Shown here: one piece after another, positions 24,342-31,687 of the stretch
Numbering within the stretch: the first letter of the stretch is position 1
Layout: each line of letters starts with the position of its first letter
DNA from: Candidatus Hopanoidivorans cymbastelae
GTDB lineage: Bacteria > Actinomycetota > Acidimicrobiia > Acidimicrobiales > Hopanoidiivorantaceae
Length of the DNA stretch: 38,240 nt
Direction of reading: 5' to 3'
Assembly (NCBI GenBank): GCA_028283145.1
Contig: JAPYNY010000008.1
Location: forward strand, 1-38,240
The notes under the pieces: generated by a model
What the model saw: the letters and a program-made list of their open reading frames with translations, nothing else
The model's database searches: none
What the model was told of the DNA's origin: nothing
Made by a program: the position numbers and the translations under genes

Positions 24342-25283
24342 CTATTCCACCCCCTTTTGCTGGGTTATTATCCCATAGGCTTCGGGGCGACGATAGCGAT
24401 TGAAATCAAATAGGGTTTCCTTGTAATTACGACACATCTCCAAATTGATCTCAGCCACCACCAGTTCATCACCAGTGGTTACGGCTTGAGCGACTAGCTG
24501 TCCTGATGGAGCGATAATGCAACTCTGCGCTAGCAACTCGCTGCCCTCTTCAAAGCCGCCTTTGGCGATGCCAGCCACCCAAGTTCCGTTTTGGTAGGCA
24601 CCGGATTGCATGACTAGGTGGTTGTGAAATGCTTGTAGCGGGTTTTGCCCTCGGTCAGGGGCGTAATGTGTTGGTGTGTTGTAGCCGATAAGTATGAGTT
24701 CCACTCCCTGAAGACCCATAACTCGGTAGGTTTCGGGCCAGCGTCTGTCGTTGCATATAGCCACCCCGACTTTGCCACCGAAAGCATCCCAGACTTTGAA
24801 TCCTTCGGGGCTTTCCTCAAAATATCTGCGTTCCAAGTGCTGGAAGGGTCGGTGAGGCTCGTGTTCTTCATGCCCTGGGATGTGGACTTTGCGGAACTTG
24901 CACACAACTGTGCCATCTCGTTCCACCAAAATAGCAGCATTGAAGCGACGACCTTGGGACGTTAGTTCCGCGTAACCGAGATGGAAGCCGATGCCCAAGT
25001 CTCGTGCCGTGTCAAAAAGTATTTGAGTTTCTTTGCTTGGCATTTCTGTTTCGTAGAAACTATCCAACTCTGCCGTATCCTCAAAGAACCACCGTGGGAA
25101 GAAAGTCGTCAAAGCCAGCTCAGGGTAGGCAATCAACTGCACGCCCTTGGAGTGGGCTTCGTGCATTAGAGACAGCAACCGCTGGACTACTTCTGAACGG
25201 GTCTCGCTTCTGGCAATCGGCCCGAGTTGAGCCACACCCAGAACCAGATTTCTCGCATTTCGGGTCGCAGGTTTTGCTGTCAT
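24342..25283 (-). CDS. N-carbamoyl-D-amino-acid hydrolase (nitrilase superfamily)
   Basis: 313 residues, aligning throughout with the Agrobacterium D-carbamoylase (304 residues): GPIARSETRSEVVQRLL, PELALTTFFPRWFF, AELDSFYETEMP, KVHIPGHEEHEPHRPFQHLE and ICNDRRWPETYRVMGLQG. The nitrilase triad is E55, K132 and C177. The enzyme hydrolyses N-carbamoyl-D-amino acids to amino acid, CO2 and ammonia, the last step of hydantoin breakdown. No hydantoinase gene is in the window; the creatininase or CodA-type enzyme might supply the ring opening. ATG has GGAG just upstream. It directly follows pyrH and lies upstream of the hydroxylase gene on the same strand. The D-carbamoylase assignment is strong; N-carbamoylsarcosine or a ureido acid from purine or pyrimidine remain possible. 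Confidence 0.88.
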   Translation of the reverse strand: MTAKPATRNARNLVLGVAQLGPIARSETRSEVVQRLLSLMHEAHSKGVQLIAYPELALTTFFPRWFFEDTAELDSFYETEMPSKETQILFDTARDLGIGFHLGYAELTSQGRRFNAAILVERDGTVVCKFRKVHIPGHEEHEPHRPFQHLERRYFEESPEGFKVWDAFGGKVGVAICNDRRWPETYRVMGLQGVELILIGYNTPTHYAPDRGQNPLQAFHNHLVMQSGAYQNGTWVAGIAKGGFEEGSELLAQSCIIAPSGQLVAQAVTTGDELVVAEINLEMCRNYKETLFDFNRYRRPEAYGIITQQKGVE

Positions 25284-25314
25284 TTCTCCAGCCTACCAAC
25301 ACAGGCGGGGGGAA

Positions 25315-25346
25315 CTACAGGCGAGGAAAGCTACAGGCGAGGGATA
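25315..25346. repeat. 16-bp tandem duplication between pyrH and the carbamoylase gene
   Basis: CTACAGGCGAGGAAAG is followed by CTACAGGCGAGGGATA, with a partial third copy (ACAGGCGGGG) at 25301. It sits in the 98-bp spacer where the conserved ribosomal block ends and the catabolic cluster begins. Confidence 0.65.
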
Positions 25347-25381
25347 CAACTTGTGAGGAAAGCTGGCTTGGAGTGAACCAG

Positions 25382-26146
25382 CTAGCAGACTAAAGTCCCG
25401 ATTTTTTCACCAGCAATAAGCGCGTGTGCGTTGCCTTGTTTCATCAAGTCAAACATGACGATGGGAAGTCCATTCTCCATGCATAGTGTTACCGCAGTTG
25501 TATCCATGGCCCGCAAGCCCTGGTTGATCACTTCAATGTAGTTAAGCTGCTCGTATTTCGTGGCTCTGTGGTTTTTCTGTGGGTCATCGGAGTAAATTCC
25601 ATCTGCCCCGGAGTGCGTCCCCTTCAGCAAAACTTGAGCCTCTATCTCCACCGCTCTTAGGGCCGCTGCTGTGTCGGTGGTGAAGAAGGGATTGCCCGTG
25701 CCTGCCGCCAGAATCACCACTCGGCCTTTTTCTAGATGTCTCACCGCCCGGCGGCGAATGTAGGGTTCTGCTATCTGAGCCATCTGAATGGCTGTTTGGA
25801 CACGGGTGGGCTGACCTAGATTCTCCAAAACGTCCTGAAGCGCCAATGCATTGATGACGGTAGCCAACATGCCCATGTAATCTGCCTGGGCCTGATCAAT
25901 GCCGATTTCCAAAGCACTGGTACCGCGCCAGATGTTGCCGCCGCCCACAACTACCGCAATGTCCACCTCAAAGTCGGCTCTGATATCGCAAATCTGTTGG
26001 GCGATGGTTTCCACTACCTCCCCATCTATGCCGATCGTGCTTTTTCCGGCGAACGCTTCGCCTGAAATCTTGAGCAGCACCCGCGACCACCTGGCGGGCT
26101 GTTTTCGACTTTCGGAGGGGGGTGGGCTGGAGTTGACTGTGCTCAT
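25382..26146 (-). CDS. pyrH: UMP kinase
   Basis: Phosphorylates UMP to UDP in pyrimidine nucleotide synthesis, in the cytoplasm. Amino-acid-kinase fold with [13 protein letters not shown] at the N-terminus, [11 protein letters not shown], the acidic [16 protein letters not shown] helix and [19 protein letters not shown], all as in bacterial UMP kinases; 254 residues from ATG at 26146, chosen because it lies 10 bp after the tsf stop. A further 11 codons upstream are open but overlap tsf. The leader [15 protein letters not shown] is a little longer than usual. In most bacteria frr follows; here the next gene is a carbamoylase and frr is absent from the window. Confidence 0.96.
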   Translation of the reverse strand: MSTVNSSPPPSESRKQPARWSRVLLKISGEAFAGKSTIGIDGEVVETIAQQICDIRADFEVDIAVVVGGGNIWRGTSALEIGIDQAQADYMGMLATVINALALQDVLENLGQPTRVQTAIQMAQIAEPYIRRRAVRHLEKGRVVILAAGTGNPFFTTDTAAALRAVEIEAQVLLKGTHSGADGIYSDDPQKNHRATKYEQLNYIEVINQGLRAMDTTAVTLCMENGLPIVMFDLMKQGNAHALIAGEKIGTLVC

Positions 26147-26156
26147 TGTGCCTAAG

Positions 26157-26945
26157 TTAGCCGATGGCCAGCAACTCAAACCTGACTAGTTCTCCTTGGC
26201 CGATGCTTTGAGCGACCGTTTTCTTGTCGCCATGCAAGCCTTGTTCCAACAAGACAGTTTCCTTGAACCAGCCGGTCAAGCGACCTTCCACTATTTTGCC
26301 CCAAGCTTGTTCTGGCTTGCCTTCTTCCTGGGTGCGCTCCAGGGCCAAGGCTCGTTCTTTTTCCACCAAGTCGGCTGGCACATCCTCACGGCGCAAGTGA
26401 GTGGGCCGGGCGAAAGCGACATGCAGGCTTACTTGGTGAAGGGCTTCGACGGAAATTTCTGAGCCTTCCACTATCACACCGATGACGCCCCGCCCGTCTT
26501 GGCGATGAAGGTAGGTGTCCAAGATGTTGCCTTGGGCGGCTTCCAAGCGGATGGCGCGGCCCAACTCTATGTTTTCTTTCTTGGTTATGCGAAGATTGTC
26601 AATCTCATCGGTGAAGCGTTCGGCGGCAGCTGTTCCCTCGGCTAGCACAGCGTCAGCTATGGCTTGGCAGACTGTTACAAAATCTTCTGACTTGGCTGAG
26701 AAGTCAGTCTCGGCGTTGAGCTGGACCATGGCGGCTGTGTTGCCGTTTGTCGACAGGGCAATGGCACCTTGGGATGCTTCGCGGTTAGCTCTCTCGGCTG
26801 CTTTGGCCAAGCCTTTGCGCTTCAACATTTCAGCAGCCGTTGCGAAATCGCCATCGGCCTCGATCAAGGCTTTCTTGGCGTCCATCATGCCCGCCCCGGT
26901 TTGGTCGCGCAGTTGTTTAACTTGTTTGGCGGCTATTTCAGCCAT
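26157..26945 (-). CDS. tsf: Translation elongation factor Ts
   Basis: 262 residues. The N-terminal module ends in [20 protein letters not shown] and the core has [15 protein letters not shown], the TDFV-type motif that contacts EF-Tu, then GVIVEGS and the [12 protein letters not shown] segment. EF-Ts exchanges GDP for GTP on EF-Tu. A strong GGGAGG 6 bp before the ATG (minus strand, 26951-26956) supports the start. It lies between rpsB (138 bp upstream) and pyrH (10 bp downstream) in the conserved order. The C-terminus is short but complete. Confidence 0.97.
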   Translation of the reverse strand: MAEIAAKQVKQLRDQTGAGMMDAKKALIEADGDFATAAEMLKRKGLAKAAERANREASQGAIALSTNGNTAAMVQLNAETDFSAKSEDFVTVCQAIADAVLAEGTAAAERFTDEIDNLRITKKENIELGRAIRLEAAQGNILDTYLHRQDGRGVIGVIVEGSEISVEALHQVSLHVAFARPTHLRREDVPADLVEKERALALERTQEEGKPEQAWGKIVEGRLTGWFKETVLLEQGLHGDKKTVAQSIGQGELVRFELLAIG

Positions 26946-27025
26946 TTTTACCTCCCTTTGGGATTTGGCTATTGAGATTTGGGCTCGAAAATTAGCGGGG
27001 TTGGAGCAAGGCAGAGCAGCGTGGC

Positions 27026-27078
27026 TAGGCGGAAACAGAGTCTTGGCGGAAGCACAGGGGTTGGCGGAGGCACAAGCC
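27026..27078. repeat. 18-bp imperfect tandem repeat, three copies, in the rpsB-tsf spacer
   Basis: TAGGCGGAAACAGAGTC, TTGGCGGAAGCACAGGGG and TTGGCGGAGGCACAAGCC lie head to tail just after the rpsB stop. No hairpin with a T-tract is visible in the spacer, so read-through from rpsB to tsf is likely. Confidence 0.65.
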
Positions 27079-27083
27079 TGGCT

Positions 27084-28421
27084 TTAGCCCTCTTGCCCGG
27101 CTGCTGCTGTGCTCTGACCTGCTGCGTTGTCGTCCTGCACGGCTGCCTTTTCGCCTTCCAAGTCGGCTGCCTTGCTGTCTTCCAGCCAAGCTGAAACCCC
27201 TGACTCTTCTTCTCCCGAGGGAGCAGTCTCCTGTGTGGCTGCTTCTTCTGAGGTGGCCGGTGCCTCCGGCTCGCCTGGAAGTGTCTCTTGTTCAATCTCC
27301 TGTTCAATTGAATCGCCTGAATCGCCATCTGCTTTGCCCCTTAATCTGGCTTCGCGCTGCGCAGCTTCCAAAGCGGCTTGTTCTCTGGCTTTGGCCTGTC
27401 TCCTCTGGAATTCAGCTTCTTCTCTTGGCGTGCGCTTGGAGGTTGTGGCGGCCTCTTGGGTGATGCCTTTGGCGACAGCAATTTGTTTGCCTTCGATGAC
27501 TGCATCACAGATGATGCGACACATGAGGTCGCCGGAACGGATGGCGTCATCATTGCCTGGGATGACATATTGGATTACATCCGGGTCGCAATTGGTGTCA
27601 ACAACAGCGATGATGGGAATGTTGAGCTTGTTGGCTTCGGTAACTGCTATTTGCTCTTTGCGAATGTCAAATACGAAAATTGCTTCAGGAATCTTGACGA
27701 TCTTGCCGATGCCGCTTAGGTTCCGCTCCAGCTTTTCCAACTCCCGTTGAATTCTCAGAGCCTCCTTCTTCGGCATCGCTGCAAATTCATTAGCTTCCCT
27801 CATGCGCTGATATTCACGCATTTTTTCAACCCGCTTGTGGATGGTAGCGAAGTTGGTCAGCGTGCCACCGAGCCAACGCTGGTTGACATATGGCATGCCG
27901 CATCGCTCGGCGTATGAACGAATATTGGGCTGAACCTGCTTTTTGGTTCCCACAAACATGATTGAACCGCCTTCAGCCACTGTGTCGCGCGCGAAGGTGT
28001 AGGCAGCTTCAATGCCCTGCATGGTTTTTTTGAGGTCAATTATGTAGATTCCCGATATCTCGCCAAAGATGAACCGCTGCATGCGGGGATTCCACCGACG
28101 GGTCTGGTGCCCGAAATGCACTCCGGCATCTAGGAGCTGTCGGAGAGTAACAACTGGGGTTTGACCGTTGGAAGCGGCCTCTGGCGTTGAAGTTGGAACT
28201 GAAGCTTTTGCGGGCAATTCGTCTGGGGCGCCCATGTCTGCTTCAACCGGAGTTGTTTCTGAAGTAGTTGCTTCCGAAGGGACTGCTTCAGGCGGAACTG
28301 CTGAAGCTGTGTCAATTGGAACTTCGGCTGATGTTTCTTCAGCCAATGCCTCAACTTCGGCTGCCACATCTGCCGGCTTGTCTTCTGTAGCTAGTTGAGC
28401 CGCAGTGTCATTTTCTGTCAT
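27084..28421 (-). CDS. rpsB: 30S ribosomal protein S2 with long N- and C-terminal extensions
   Basis: 445 residues; ordinary S2 has 230-300. The conserved core is about 89-335: LLDAGVHFGHQTRRWNPRM, GIYIIDLKKTM, FVGTKKQ, QRWLGGTLTNF and VVDTNCDPD. In front is an 88-residue Ala/Glu/Thr/Pro-rich acidic tail, behind is about 110 residues beginning with a basic, helical RRQAKAREQAALEAAQREARL and ending acidic. Start ATG at 28421 has GGGAGAA 5 bp upstream, so the N-terminal extension is probably translated; an ATG at 28235 (M63) is the next choice but has a weaker site. C-terminal tails on S2 occur in Actinobacteria; a long N-terminal one is unusual. First gene of rpsB-tsf-pyrH. Confidence 0.95.
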   Translation of the reverse strand: MTENDTAAQLATEDKPADVAAEVEALAEETSAEVPIDTASAVPPEAVPSEATTSETTPVEADMGAPDELPAKASVPTSTPEAASNGQTPVVTLRQLLDAGVHFGHQTRRWNPRMQRFIFGEISGIYIIDLKKTMQGIEAAYTFARDTVAEGGSIMFVGTKKQVQPNIRSYAERCGMPYVNQRWLGGTLTNFATIHKRVEKMREYQRMREANEFAAMPKKEALRIQRELEKLERNLSGIGKIVKIPEAIFVFDIRKEQIAVTEANKLNIPIIAVVDTNCDPDVIQYVIPGNDDAIRSGDLMCRIICDAVIEGKQIAVAKGITQEAATTSKRTPREEAEFQRRQAKAREQAALEAAQREARLRGKADGDSGDSIEQEIEQETLPGEPEAPATSEEAATQETAPSGEEESGVSAWLEDSKAADLEGEKAAVQDDNAAGQSTAAAGQEG

Positions 28422-28562
28422 TGGTTTTCTCCCATCGGTTTGTCTGAGCTCGTGCCTTGCGCAACCATGCGACCGTGGGGGCGCACGAGTGAGATTTACC
28501 GCTAGAAATTTAGCTGCAGATTCGGCGGCGAATTCGGAGCCAAAATCCTAACGGCTCTAGTA

Positions 28563-28568
28563 ATTATA
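28563..28568 (-). promoter_or_regulatory. Possible -10 element of the rpsB promoter
   Basis: A perfect TATAAT on the minus strand lies about 140 bp before the rpsB start codon, in a 265-bp spacer with no coding potential. No good -35 hexamer is found 16-18 bp upstream of it. The leader between it and rpsB is long enough for autoregulation by S2, as known in other bacteria (inference). Confidence 0.4.
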
Positions 28569-28686
28569 GCGTGTTTAGCCGAAATCGCCGCGCAAGATAT
28601 CTCAACGCAAGGCATTGCCGCGCAAGGTAGCGGGTGCCGAAGCGGCAGACAATTGCACGAGTGCGGCAAGCAGAATCATGAGGTCA

Positions 28687-29388
28687 TCACGAGGCCATTG
28701 GAATTAACCTCACTTTCGCTGAGCTGACCTGGGTGAGCTGCTGGCAGCTTTCAGCCGAACAATCAAATAGCAGGGCTGGGTCGACATATTGATTGTCTTC
28801 AACAACTCCAAAGTGGAACTCTTTGCCTGCGGTGCTGGCCAGCAGTTCGCCCCGAGCGACTAGCTGAGACTTGGCGACCTTTAGATCTGACAGGTAGGAG
28901 TATGTGGTCTTGATTCCATCGGCGTGATTGATGCTGATATAGAAATTTCCAGCTATCTGCCCCGCGAAATGGATGACACCGCCTTGGGCGGCTCTGACTG
29001 GGCTATTGGGCGATGTAGTATATTCCCAGCCTCGGTTGCCTGAAGCCCCGATGTGAGCAGGGGGTCGGAAAAAGTCGGTTATTTCGCCCTGCACAGGCGG
29101 GGCGTAGTCAGTGCTTGGAAGTTCGCTTGAAGCCCCCGGCTTGGCAAAATTGGGCTGAAAGCCGCCAATGGGTTGCAGAGTTGCTGTGGGAGTCTGACTG
29201 GATTGCGGGCGCAGACTGCCAGTTTCGCTGCCCTGGGAAAATGTCTGGGCGGAACAACCTATCAGCCAACAACAGGTTGCAGCTAAAACCAGAACTAGTT
29301 TGAACTTGCTTGGGCCATCAGAAGTCGGGCTCCTAGAAGCCAAGCCCCCAGAAGTCGGGCTCCTAGAAACCAAGCCCCCAGAAGTCAA
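28687..29388 (-). CDS. Lipoprotein with degenerate LytM/M23 peptidase domain
   Basis: About 233 residues; the start is uncertain because only TTG codons (29388, 29373, 29343) lie in frame after the xerC stop. The signal peptide FKLVLVLAATCCWLIGC has a good lipobox, so it is anchored outside the membrane. The C-terminal half follows the LytM beta-fold (SPVRAAQGGVIHFAGQIAGN, INHADGIKTTYSYLSDL, GELLASTAGKEFHFGVV, DPALLF). The zinc ligands are lost: no HxxxD at GNRGWEYT and the HxH motif reads EFH. It is thus likely a regulator or wall-binding protein rather than an active endopeptidase. An M23 gene at this place, between xerC and rpsB, is typical of Actinobacteria. Confidence 0.75.
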   Translation of the reverse strand: MTSGGLVSRSPTSGGLASRSPTSDGPSKFKLVLVLAATCCWLIGCSAQTFSQGSETGSLRPQSSQTPTATLQPIGGFQPNFAKPGASSELPSTDYAPPVQGEITDFFRPPAHIGASGNRGWEYTTSPNSPVRAAQGGVIHFAGQIAGNFYISINHADGIKTTYSYLSDLKVAKSQLVARGELLASTAGKEFHFGVVEDNQYVDPALLFDCSAESCQQLTQVSSAKVRLIPMAS

Positions 29389-29390
29389 GC
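29321..29390. repeat. 30-bp tandem repeat, two full and one partial copy
   Basis: GAAGTCGGGCTCCTAGAAGC starts both 30-bp units at 29321 and 29351 (one mismatch between them), and a decayed third copy begins at 29381. It lies at the 5' end of the LytM lipoprotein gene and repeats its possible TTG start codons; translated, it gives decapeptides of the type LASRSPTSGG. Confidence 0.85.
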
Positions 29391-29414
29391 TTTGGGAAGT
29401 TAATTCCTCAAAAG

Positions 29415-30335
29415 TTAGGCTCTGGGATGGGTTGCTTCCAGAACCTTGCGCAAACGCTCTCGGCTTACGTGGGTGTACACCTGGGTGGTGGCCAAGTTTG
29501 AATGCCCAAGCAATTCTTGCACCGAGCGCAAGTCGGCTCCTCCGTCGAGCAAGTGAGTAGCAAATGTATGACGCAGAGCGTGAGGATGTGTCTGTGCACG
29601 CCGTCCGACTATCCTCCGCAAATCTCTGGGGGTGAGCGGTTTGCCAGCCAAGTTGAAGAAGAGATTCTCCCCTGCATCTCCGCTTTGTGTATCTCCGTTT
29701 TGTGTGAATTCTGAACGAGATTTGCTCAAGTAATCTTTCAGTTTTTCTACGCAAGGCACAGAAAGCGGAACCACCCTTTCTTTGCTGCCCTTGCCGACCA
29801 CCCAAACGGTTCCTGCCTCCAGCTGCAGGGAATCCAAAGTCAAACCACACACTTCGCTGGCTCGCAAGCCACTTCCGTAAAGCAACTCCACTATAGCTGT
29901 GTCGCGGCGGCGGCGATGCTCGTTTTCCTGCTGCAACACCGCTCGGTCGCCAGCCAATAGGCGGCTGAGTTCTGCATTTGGAATCACTTTGGGAAGATGT
30001 TGCGGAATGGACGGCACGGCAAGAGCTATTGCTGGGTCTGTTCGACAGAGCCCTTGCTTTGCAGCCCAAGAGAAATAGCGTCTCAAAACCGAAACTTTTC
30101 TTGAAATAGTGGCTCTGGCATAGTTCTGCTGCATCAAGTGAGCGATATAGCTGCGCAAAGTCAGTCGCGAAACTTGGGCAGGCGAAGGAATATTCTGTGA
30201 TATGGCCCAACTCACAAAAGCCCGCAAATCGCGGTCGTACAACTGAACGGTGGAATGGACGATTGAAGTCAGGTCGCGCAAGAAATCCTGCTCTCCCCAA
30301 TGCTCCTTCAACTCCATATGGTCGTTCAGCTTCAT
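29415..30335 (-). CDS. xerC: Tyrosine recombinase XerC-like
   Basis: 306 residues. The N-terminal SAM-like DNA-binding domain (about 14-100, TISRKVSVLRRYFSWAAKQG) and the catalytic domain with R158 (GSGLRASEV), K182 (VVGKGSKER), H252 and R255 (HPHALRHTFATHLL), H278 (LLGHSN) and the nucleophile Y287 (TTQVYTHV) are all present. It should resolve chromosome dimers at dif with a XerD partner. Its place between dprA and the M23 gene is the conserved actinobacterial one, so it is a housekeeping recombinase and not an integrase of a mobile element. A 15-bp duplication (TQNGD TQSGD, residues 211-220) lengthens a loop. Start may be 18 bp further in. Confidence 0.92.
   Translation of the reverse strand: MKLNDHMELKEHWGEQDFLRDLTSIVHSTVQLYDRDLRAFVSWAISQNIPSPAQVSRLTLRSYIAHLMQQNYARATISRKVSVLRRYFSWAAKQGLCRTDPAIALAVPSIPQHLPKVIPNAELSRLLAGDRAVLQQENEHRRRRDTAIVELLYGSGLRASEVCGLTLDSLQLEAGTVWVVGKGSKERVVPLSVPCVEKLKDYLSKSRSEFTQNGDTQSGDAGENLFFNLAGKPLTPRDLRRIVGRRAQTHPHALRHTFATHLLDGGADLRSVQELLGHSNLATTQVYTHVSRERLRKVLEATHPRA
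29676..29705 (-). repeat. 15-bp tandem duplication inside xerC
   Basis: ATCTCCGCTTTGTGT and ATCTCCGTTTTGTGT are adjacent on the plus strand and encode TQSGD and TQNGD in a surface loop between the catalytic lysine and the HxxR motif. Confidence 0.8.
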
Positions 30336-30418
30336 AATTGGGTACGCTAGTGCTCAATCCGGGCTTTGTCAGATTTAAATTCTGCGGCTGCGTGCCCAAG
30401 GTTGGAGACCGTCCAGCA

Positions 30419-31684
30419 CTATTTCTGGGATCCACGTTCATACCATAAACCTCTTCGTATGATGTGTCCGGACGACTGCAACTCTTCCAAATAGACAGCT
30501 ACATCACTCAGAGACATACCTGAGCGCTCTACCAGTTGGTCCAAGCCAGCAGGTTGCCAGCCGAAAGCTTCCAACAGCTTTTGCTTCTCCAAGCTCAACT
30601 CGGTTGCCTGAGATTCAGAGACCTTAAGCGCATTTGAAGTTGGGATGCCAAGTGCCACCAAGACATCGTTTACGTCACATAAAGGCATGCAACCTTCGGC
30701 CAGCAAACGATTGGTGCCGTAAGATGCCGGACTGCGAATTGGCCCAGGCACGGCAAAAACAGGTTTGCCTCTTTGGGCAGCTTCTTCGGCAGTAAACAAA
30801 GCCCCGCCTTTTTCCATTGATTCCACAATTACAACCACATCCGCCAAGGCAGCAATTACCCGATTGCGTGCCGGGAAACGCCACCGCTCCGGAGCTATGT
30901 CCAGCGGAGTTTCAGACAGCAAAAGGCCCTTGCTAGCAACTTCTTCCCAAAGAACTCGATTTGACTTTGGGTAAATCATATTCAATCCGCTGCCTACTAC
31001 TCCAACGGGGGGAGCTTTGTTGGCAGAAAGAACGCCTTTGTGAGCGGCGGTGTCTATCCCCAGAGCCAAACCTGACACTACGGCCACACCTGAAGCCGCC
31101 AGAGACTGCCCCAACTCAAAGGCAACTTCTCTGCCATAGTTGCTGCAACTGCGTGTCCCCACTATGGCCGCTGTTGGATGGTTCTCCAGCACATTGAGAT
31201 TCCCCTTCCAAAACAAGATAGCAGGAGGTTCTATGTCGTCATAAAGCCGTTTTGGATAGCTTGGGGAACTCAATTCGGCTACGGAAACTTGCTGTTCCAT
31301 ATAGGCAGAAAGCTTTTCCTCTGGTTGAAGCTGCCTTGAAAGCCGACACCACTTGAGCATCTGCTTTTCCGATACCTCAGCTTGCTTTGCCAAAACCTGA
31401 CATTCACTGCTGAGCAGCTCCCTTTCACCAAGGGGCAGCCCGACTGATGTGCCGACGCCTTTGATGTCTCCCTGTTGGAAGAAATGCCAGATATCTTGGG
31501 CTGAGGTGCCGCTCAGCAGTTTAGTAAGACGACTTGGGCCCATCTGCGGCAGTGAAAGCAACGCCAGCAAATGCCCAAGGTGCGCCCCGTTTGAGGGCTT
31601 GCTCTGTGTTGGCAAATTGAGCGCATTAGACATCTGCCCTTGGTTTGGCCCGATAGACAAGGGTGAATTGTCAAAATCAGTCAT
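30419..31684 (-). CDS. dprA: DNA-processing protein DprA
   Basis: 421 residues. The Rossmann-like core has AIVGTRSCSNYGREVAFELG, VVSGLALGIDTAAHKG, GVVGSGLNMIYPKSN, RFPARNRVIAALADVVVIVE and KPVFAVPGPI, all typical of DprA, which loads RecA on incoming single-stranded DNA during transformation. A C-terminal winged-helix-like segment (LVERSGMSLSDVAVYLEELQ) is present. It starts 3 bp after the comM stop and is followed by xerC after 83 bp. A short N-terminal Asn/Pro/Ser-rich leader of about 30 residues is unusual; the internal methionine M18 is an alternative start. Confidence 0.95.
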   Translation of the reverse strand: MTDFDNSPLSIGPNQGQMSNALNLPTQSKPSNGAHLGHLLALLSLPQMGPSRLTKLLSGTSAQDIWHFFQQGDIKGVGTSVGLPLGERELLSSECQVLAKQAEVSEKQMLKWCRLSRQLQPEEKLSAYMEQQVSVAELSSPSYPKRLYDDIEPPAILFWKGNLNVLENHPTAAIVGTRSCSNYGREVAFELGQSLAASGVAVVSGLALGIDTAAHKGVLSANKAPPVGVVGSGLNMIYPKSNRVLWEEVASKGLLLSETPLDIAPERWRFPARNRVIAALADVVVIVESMEKGGALFTAEEAAQRGKPVFAVPGPIRSPASYGTNRLLAEGCMPLCDVNDVLVALGIPTSNALKVSESQATELSLEKQKLLEAFGWQPAGLDQLVERSGMSLSDVAVYLEELQSSGHIIRRGLWYERGSQK

Positions 31685-31687
31685 AGC

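Noticed and set aside
29415..30335. Tyrosine recombinase as integrase of a mobile element
   Set aside because: Its position between dprA and the M23 gene is the conserved housekeeping one, and no attachment-site repeats flank it.
28687..30441. A 584-codon open frame on the minus strand covering the LytM gene and all of xerC
   Set aside because: Its first 350 codons overlap xerC, which has all catalytic residues in another frame, and show no family pattern. Only the last part from about 29388 is real.
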